Source: Desulfobacterales bacterium (GTDB lineage: Bacteria > Desulfobacterota > Desulfobacteria > Desulfobacterales > Desulfosarcinaceae). Taken from it: DNA of 44,573 nucleotides. A model generated the notes under the pieces. It worked only from the letters and a program-made list of their open reading frames with translations. It ran no database searches and was not told the origin of the DNA. Position numbers and translations under genes: made by a program. The DNA is taken from the NCBI GenBank assembly GCA_016218685.1, contig JACRDD010000021.1:1-44573 (forward strand), in the 5' to 3' direction. How positions within the stretch are numbered: the stretch's first letter is position 1; every line of letters starts with the position of its first letter. Below, piece after piece: positions 39,611 through 44,573 of this stretch.

Positions 39611-42600
39611 ATGGCCGTTGATGTTTCGGTCCAATTGAATCGCCGTGCCGGCTGGGTCTTGTTGGCCGTCGCGATGGCGCTATTGGCGGTGGGCGGATCT
39701 TTGGCCCTGCGCTGGCGCATCGCCGTGGCCGCCGAGCAGGTGCGCACCCAATTGACGGACCAGGTTTCAGACCTGGCCCGGACCATCAATCCCGAGCGGC
39801 TGCAGGCCCTGACCTTCACCGCCGAGGATGCCCAGCGTCCCGAGTTCCTGCGGCTGTGCGCCCAACTGGCTGCCTATCGCACCACAATGGGCGTTCGGGG
39901 TATATGGAGCGCGGCCTCCCGGGACGGCCGGCTGCGTTTCGGTCCCACCGCCTACACCCAGGGAGATCCCCGGGCCGTTTCCCCGGGAAGCCTCTATGAA
40001 CAGCCGTTGCCTCCGATCAACCGCCTGCTGGAGGACGGCCGGGCCTTCACCCAAGGACCCCGAACCGACGCCCTGGGCAGTTATGTTACGGCCATCGCCG
40101 CCGTGCGCGACCCGCGTTCGGACAAGCCGCTGATGATCGTGGGGATAGAAATGGACGCCGCCCAATGGGAGGCGGCCCTTGACCAAGCCCGGCGCGGCCC
40201 CCTGCTCAGCGTCGCGGCCTTGGCGGCCATCCTGCTGGCGGGCGCCGGCGCGGTGGTATGGCGCCACCGGCAGACGCCGGATCGGTTCGCCCGCTGGCGT
40301 TTCATGGAAGCTTATATTCTGGCGGCTTTCGGGATGACACTGACCCTCCTGGCGGCTTGGGGCTTTGACGACAGCCAGCGCCGCTTCCGGCACAGTCAGT
40401 TCCGGCAACTGGCCCAGGCCAATTTCAACCTGGTGCTGGATGCCTTCCGGGATCTCCAGCGGCACAACCTGGACTCCCTGGAGCGCTTTTTCGAAAGCTC
40501 ACGGGAGGTGGACCGCGATGAGTTCCGCCGCTTTACGGCCGCCATGGCGCAGCGGCGCGACATTCAGGCCATTGCGTGGGTCCAGCCGGTGATCGAGGCC
40601 TATATGGCCGAATGGGAGGCGCGCGCCAGGGCCGAGGGGTTGCAGGGATTTATCATTTGGCAGCAGGGGGCCGACGGCGCCCGGCAGCCGGCCACCGGGC
40701 GGCCGATGTACTATCCGATCTGGTACCTGGAACCGCAATCGGAAAACGCGGCGGCCCTGGGATTCGATCAGGGCTCCGAAGCGGCGCGGCGGGCGGCCTT
40801 GGAAACCGCGATGGCCAGCGGCCTGCCCACGGCCACCGATCCGGTGAGATTGGTGGTCCACGCGGAGAACCCGGACGGCCTGCTCATCTTCCAGCCTTTT
40901 TATTTCGGCGATCGTTCGTCGCGACACCTGCGCGGCTTCGGGCTGGCGGCCATCAAGGGGGCCTCTTTTCTGCAAACAGCCCTGGCCGGCGGCCTGGCGG
41001 ACAAGACCCCCACGGTGGTGGAACTCTATCAGAACCTGGCGGGACAGAATCCGCGCTTCATTGCCGCTTCCAACGCCCAGCAGGGACCGCTATCGTCAAC
41101 GCTTCCGGGTATCTGGATGCCGGCCGATCCGCGGCATGCCTCCCTTTGCATCGGTTTTCCGGTATTTGCCTTCGGCCAGGCCTATACCCTGATCGTTCAT
41201 CCCAGCCCGGCTTTTCTGGCCACCCTGCCTGCCGGGGCCGGATGGATCGCTCTGGGGGTGGGGCTGTTGCTCACTGCGGTGGTGAGCGCCTTTGTGCATT
41301 TTATGCTGCGCCGCCGGGACATTCTCGAGGCTCAGGTGCAGGAGCGCACCGCCGAATTGCGGGCTACCTTATATAGTATCGGCGATGCCGTGGTCACTTC
41401 CGACATCCACGGCCGTATCCGGCAGATGAATCCGGTGGCCGTGACCCTCACCGGATGGTCGGAAACCGAGGCCCGGGGCAAACCGCTGGAAGAGGTGTTG
41501 CGCATCAGTGGGGATCGGAACGACCAGGAACCGAACCTGTTGGCGCGCGTGTTGGGCGGTAAGGGGCCGGAGGGGCTCAACGGCAACGATGCCTGGCTCA
41601 TGGATCGCCATGGCGGTCGCCGGCCCATCGATTACAGCGGTGCGGCCATCCGCGACGAGCGCGGCGAGTTCGGCGGCGTGGTGCTGGTATTGCGCGACAT
41701 CAGCGAACGCAAGGAGGCCGAAGCGGCTCTGCATCAGCAGAACGACCTGCTCTGGCGCATCACCGACACCAGTCCGGTGGGCATCGTGGTGGCCGACGCC
41801 GAGGCGCGCATCACCTTCGTCAACGGCACTGCCGAGACCATCCTGGGCCTCAGTCGCGAACAGTTGACTCAAAAGAGCCACCAAGATATCGACTGGCGGA
41901 TCTTCGATATCGAGGGTAAATCCCTCAATAAAGAAGATTTGCCCTTCCCCAGGGTGCTGGCCGCCCAGGGGCCGATCTCCGATGTCCAGTATGCCCTGGA
42001 CCGACCGGACGGCCGGCGGGTCTTGCTCTCCATCAACGGGGCACCCCTGCGCGATTCAGCGGGTAAGATCACCGGCGCGGTATTCTCGCTGGCGGATATC
42101 ACTGCCCAGCGGCAGTTGCAGGAGAGCTTTCTCCAGGCCCAGAAGATGGAATCGGTTGGCCGGTTGGCCGGCGGCGTGGCCCATGACTTCAACAACATGC
42201 TCAGCGTCATCAACGGGTATTCCGAAATGCTGCTGGCCCGGATGGCGCCGGACGACCCCAGTCGGGGGGACCTTAAAGAGATCCTGGGCGCCGGGCAGCG
42301 TTCGGAACTCCTGGTGCGGCAGCTCCTGGCCTTTGCCCGCAAGCAGACCATCGCCCCGGTACGCCTGGACCTCAACAAAACCGTGACCACCACGCTCAAG
42401 ATGCTCTCCCGGATCATCGGCGAAGATATCAAACTGGTCTGGGCGCCGGCGCGCAACATCTGGCCGGTGCGCATGGACCCCGCCCAACTGGATCAGATCC
42501 TCAGCAACCTGGTGGTCAATGCCCGGGATGCCATCACGGGCGGGGGCGGCAAGGTGACCATCGAGACCGGCACGGCCGTCCTCGACCAGGATTATTGCGA

Positions 42601-43267
42601 TGCCCATGCCGGATTTCTACCCGGGCATTATGTGCTGCTGGCCGTCAGCGACAACGGGTGCGGCATGGACCGCCAAACCCTGGCACATGTGTTCGAACCT
42701 TTTTTTACCACCAAACCCCAGGGGCAGGGGACCGGACTGGGCTTGGCCACCGTTTACGGCATCGTGCGCCAGAACAACGGTTTCATCAATATCTACAGCG
42801 AACCCGGCCAGGGAACGACGATCAAGGTCTACCTGCCACGCCTGGAAGATGAAGCCCAGGTTGAAACCCAGGCCGACGGTCCGGCCGCAATCGCACCGGG
42901 CACCGAGACCATCCTGCTGGTGGAAGATGAAGAGGCGCTGCTCAAGCTGGCCGAACTGCTGCTCAAAAAATTGGGTTACACGGTATTGGCCGCCGGAACC
43001 CCGGAGCGAGCGATCCAAATGGTCCAGGAATATGAGGGACCCGTTCATTTGTTGATGACCGATGTGGTGATGCCCGAAATGAGCGGCCGGGACCTCTGGC
43101 AGCGGCTCAGCAGCCTGCGGCCGGAACTCAAATGCCTGTTCATGTCCGGTTACACCGCCGACATCATCACCCACCATGGCGTGCTGGAGCCGGGCGTTCA
43201 CTTTTTGCAAAAGCCTTTCCAAGTGCAACTCCTGGCCGCGAAGCTGCGCGAGGCGCTGGACGATTGA
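39611..43267 (+). CDS. CHASE-PAS-PAS hybrid histidine kinase with receiver
   Basis: A 1218-residue membrane sensor. An N-terminal membrane helix (about 13-33) and external region are followed by helices near 198-216 and 232-252. A CHASE domain (about 262-510; PMYYPIWYLEPQ, GLLIFQPFY) ends at a final helix (about 543-567). Two PAS domains follow (about 583-705 and 715-838). HisKA has H858 in GGVAHDFNN, the ATPase has SDNGCGMD and GTGLGLATVYG, and a C-terminal receiver has D1151 (MTDVVMPEMSG). Phosphate should pass from H858 to D1151 and on to a separate phosphotransfer protein not seen here. The ligand is unknown; CHASE domains bind small molecules outside the membrane. The N-terminal extra external region before CHASE is a second possible sensor. 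Confidence 0.93.
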   Translation: MAVDVSVQLNRRAGWVLLAVAMALLAVGGSLALRWRIAVAAEQVRTQLTDQVSDLARTINPERLQALTFTAEDAQRPEFLRLCAQLAAYRTTMGVRGIWSAASRDGRLRFGPTAYTQGDPRAVSPGSLYEQPLPPINRLLEDGRAFTQGPRTDALGSYVTAIAAVRDPRSDKPLMIVGIEMDAAQWEAALDQARRGPLLSVAALAAILLAGAGAVVWRHRQTPDRFARWRFMEAYILAAFGMTLTLLAAWGFDDSQRRFRHSQFRQLAQANFNLVLDAFRDLQRHNLDSLERFFESSREVDRDEFRRFTAAMAQRRDIQAIAWVQPVIEAYMAEWEARARAEGLQGFIIWQQGADGARQPATGRPMYYPIWYLEPQSENAAALGFDQGSEAARRAALETAMASGLPTATDPVRLVVHAENPDGLLIFQPFYFGDRSSRHLRGFGLAAIKGASFLQTALAGGLADKTPTVVELYQNLAGQNPRFIAASNAQQGPLSSTLPGIWMPADPRHASLCIGFPVFAFGQAYTLIVHPSPAFLATLPAGAGWIALGVGLLLTAVVSAFVHFMLRRRDILEAQVQERTAELRATLYSIGDAVVTSDIHGRIRQMNPVAVTLTGWSETEARGKPLEEVLRISGDRNDQEPNLLARVLGGKGPEGLNGNDAWLMDRHGGRRPIDYSGAAIRDERGEFGGVVLVLRDISERKEAEAALHQQNDLLWRITDTSPVGIVVADAEARITFVNGTAETILGLSREQLTQKSHQDIDWRIFDIEGKSLNKEDLPFPRVLAAQGPISDVQYALDRPDGRRVLLSINGAPLRDSAGKITGAVFSLADITAQRQLQESFLQAQKMESVGRLAGGVAHDFNNMLSVINGYSEMLLARMAPDDPSRGDLKEILGAGQRSELLVRQLLAFARKQTIAPVRLDLNKTVTTTLKMLSRIIGEDIKLVWAPARNIWPVRMDPAQLDQILSNLVVNARDAITGGGGKVTIETGTAVLDQDYCDAHAGFLPGHYVLLAVSDNGCGMDRQTLAHVFEPFFTTKPQGQGTGLGLATVYGIVRQNNGFINIYSEPGQGTTIKVYLPRLEDEAQVETQADGPAAIAPGTETILLVEDEEALLKLAELLLKKLGYTVLAAGTPERAIQMVQEYEGPVHLLMTDVVMPEMSGRDLWQRLSSLRPELKCLFMSGYTADIITHHGVLEPGVHFLQKPFQVQLLAAKLREALDD

Positions 43268-43353
43268 TGCCACCCACCTCAATTTTTTGACCTCCCTGTT
43301 AGCCTGCCAAACTATCGTCCATCCAGTAAAGTCGATCTAAGAAAACGCCTTGA

Positions 43354-43391
43354 CAATTGTAACATCTTATCAATGTTGTTTGTAACAATTG
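43354..43391. promoter_or_regulatory. Inverted repeat in the chrB leader, possible operator
   Basis: CAATTGTAACA (43354-43364) and TGTAACAATTG (43381-43391) are complementary except for one base, with a smaller AACAT/ATGTT pair (43361-43365, 43373-43377) inside. A TTGACA at 43350-43355 could be a -35 element, but no well-spaced -10 is seen. The repeat ends 15 bases before the chrB start, a good position for autoregulation. Confidence 0.45.
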
Positions 43392-43405
43392 ATACGGAGA
43401 ATTCG

Positions 43406-44380
43406 ATGGCGCCCAATAAATCTGCCCCATGGTTGCTTTTGATCCACCAGATCCCCCCCAAACCCGAAGCCCTGCGGGTAAAGACCTGGCGACGCTTGCA
43501 ACAGGTGGGGGCCGTGGCCATCAAACAATCGGTCTACGCCATGCCCCTTTCCGAGCAATCCCGTGAGGATTTGAGCTGGACGCTCAAGGCGATCATCGCC
43601 GGCGGCGGCGATGGTTCCATCTGCGAGGCACGCTTCGTGGAGGGCCTGACGGACGAACAGATTGTCGGGCTGTTTTTAAAGGCACGCGCTTCGGATTACG
43701 CCAAGATCATGCAGGAGGTAAGGCCTCTGCTCGCCGAAAGGCCTCCCGAAAAAAGTGAGGGCCGGGAGAAGTCGGTGAAGGGCGCGGTGCTGGCGGCCAA
43801 GCTGCAACGCCGACTGGCTGAAGTGGCGGCCATCGATTTTTTCAATGCCCCGGAGCGGGGTACAGCGGACATGCTGCTCAAAGAGTTGGCCGCGCGATTC
43901 TCGGGGCAGGCGCTGGGAGGCGTCCAAGTCAATGAGAAGTTTGAAAATCTCAAGGGCCGCATCTGGGTGACGCGCCGAAATCTTTTCGTGGACCGCGTCG
44001 CCTGCGGCTGGCTGATCCGGCGATTCGTGGATGAAGAGGCCACCTTCAAGTTCGTCGCCGGGCCGCGATACACCCCTGGGCCCGAAGAGCTGCGCTTCGA
44101 TATGTTCGAAGGAGAGTACACCCACGAAGGCGACCTCTGCTCTTTCGAAGTGATGATCCAACGCTTGGGCATCGAGGATCGTGCCCTCATTCCCATGGCC
44201 CAGGTGGTTCACGATATCGATCTGAAAGAGGTCCGGTATGGCCGCAGCGAGACGGACGGGTTCAAGGCGCTGATGACCGGAATGGTGGCGGGCTTCACGG
44301 ACGACGACCAGCGCATGACGGAAGGTCGTCGATTGTTCGAGAGTTTGTTCATCTATTACCAGGGCCAAAAGGGGAGCTAA
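43406..44380 (+). CDS. chrB: ChrB-type chromate resistance protein
   Basis: A 324-residue protein with the two-part ChrB layout. The N-terminal PaaX-like domain (about 1-130) begins WLLLIHQIPPKPEALRVKTW and contains AIKQSVYAMP. The C-terminal chromate-resistance domain (about 180-315) contains WVTRRNLFVDRVACGWLIRRF, FDMFEGEYTHEGD and HDIDLKE. In several proteobacteria ChrB regulates the chromate exporter gene chrA. No chrA is visible up to the window end, so it may lie downstream or ChrB may act alone. GGAG about eight bases upstream supports ATG 43406. The inverted repeat in its leader suggests self-control. Confidence 0.9.
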   Translation: MAPNKSAPWLLLIHQIPPKPEALRVKTWRRLQQVGAVAIKQSVYAMPLSEQSREDLSWTLKAIIAGGGDGSICEARFVEGLTDEQIVGLFLKARASDYAKIMQEVRPLLAERPPEKSEGREKSVKGAVLAAKLQRRLAEVAAIDFFNAPERGTADMLLKELAARFSGQALGGVQVNEKFENLKGRIWVTRRNLFVDRVACGWLIRRFVDEEATFKFVAGPRYTPGPEELRFDMFEGEYTHEGDLCSFEVMIQRLGIEDRALIPMAQVVHDIDLKEVRYGRSETDGFKALMTGMVAGFTDDDQRMTEGRRLFESLFIYYQGQKGS

Positions 44381-44437
44381 CCGCTTGCCAGACAGTGAAT
44401 TCGCATCATGACCATTTCATAACCAAGGAGCTATGTC

Positions 44438-44573
44438 ATGCCATCCATTGAAAAACACATTGAGGTCAGCACGCAACGAACCGGGAAATCTTATCGTGAA
44501 GTACACGAATGGATCGACGATCCCCAGTACAAGAATGAACGCCATGACATCACCCGGGTGCTGGAGTTCAGTC
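44438..44573 (+). CDS. Start of an unidentified gene (3' truncated)
   Basis: The frame opens at ATG 44438, seven bases after AAGGAG, and is still open at the window end (45 codons visible). It begins MPSIEKHIEVSTQRTG and continues REVHEWIDDPQYKNERHDITRV, which is polar and helical with no signal peptide. A HEWID...H pattern is seen in some uncharacterised small proteins, but I assign no family. It is co-directional with chrB across 57 bases. Confidence 0.6.
   Translation, partial: MPSIEKHIEVSTQRTGKSYREVHEWIDDPQYKNERHDITRVLEFS

Noticed and set aside
43350..43379. TTGACA before chrB as a full sigma70 promoter
   Set aside because: No acceptable -10 hexamer occurs at 16-18 bases, so only the inverted repeat is reported.
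1..44573. CRISPR arrays, rRNA, tRNA and insertion sequences
   Set aside because: No regularly spaced repeats, cloverleaf or rRNA-like sequence, and no transposase frame were seen on either strand; a dedicated tRNA scan was not possible.

Overview
The window is a GC-rich chromosomal stretch that fits a Desulfobacterota (deltaproteobacterial) genome related to Desulfosarcina or Desulfatitalea. The evidence is gene content: a four-subunit 2-oxoacid:ferredoxin oxidoreductase in delta-alpha-beta-gamma order, SelB, many PAS-domain regulators, PAS-LuxR proteins, a PEP-CTERM protein, a CFI-box-like protein end and a DUF2333 protein. No rRNA, tRNA, CRISPR array, transposase or prophage was found. The genus is inference.

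Region 1 (1-5950) is a Kai-type signalling module on the plus strand: the PAS tail of a CheB/CheR-type protein, a PAS-LuxR regulator, a double-domain KaiC, two KaiB-fold proteins and a second PAS-LuxR regulator. Stops and starts overlap or nearly abut, except where a palindromic inverted-repeat element lies between the two kaiB genes. Region 2 (6191-10357) is a signalling block: PilZ protein, small membrane protein, single-domain response regulator, PAS histidine kinase and a PAS-type sigma54 activator.

Region 3 (10358-16717) is a stress and envelope cluster of mostly tiny proteins: CsbD-like, secreted GDSL hydrolase, four small membrane-anchor proteins (YqjD/YqjE/DUF3618/YtxH-like), a PEP-CTERM protein, a decayed BON gene, DUF3309, DUF3096, an lmo0937-type protein, a BON lipoprotein and a hypothetical. 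Its non-coding DNA is rich in signals: three copies of a GGTCA-N4-TGACC palindrome, two -24/-12-like sites, several hairpins directly upstream of ribosome binding sites, and one hairpin that carries the ribosome binding site in its loop. Region 4 (16718-26940) holds a 2943-residue cyclic beta-1,2-glucan synthase and a secreted Asp-box protein. Together, regions 2-4 look like a stress/osmotic-adaptation locus with its own regulators.

Region 5 (27012-29082, minus) encodes the peptidoglycan enzymes NagZ and MltG. Divergent from it is the kor operon (29250-32011, plus), followed by a chemoreceptor with an unusual multi-spanning N terminus. Region 6 (34281-39411, minus) carries FHA protein, small membrane protein, SelB and DUF2333 genes as a likely operon, plus a periplasmic isoaspartyl methyltransferase. 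Region 7 (39611-44573, plus) has a CHASE-PAS-PAS hybrid histidine kinase, a ChrB-type chromate protein and the start of an unidentified gene.
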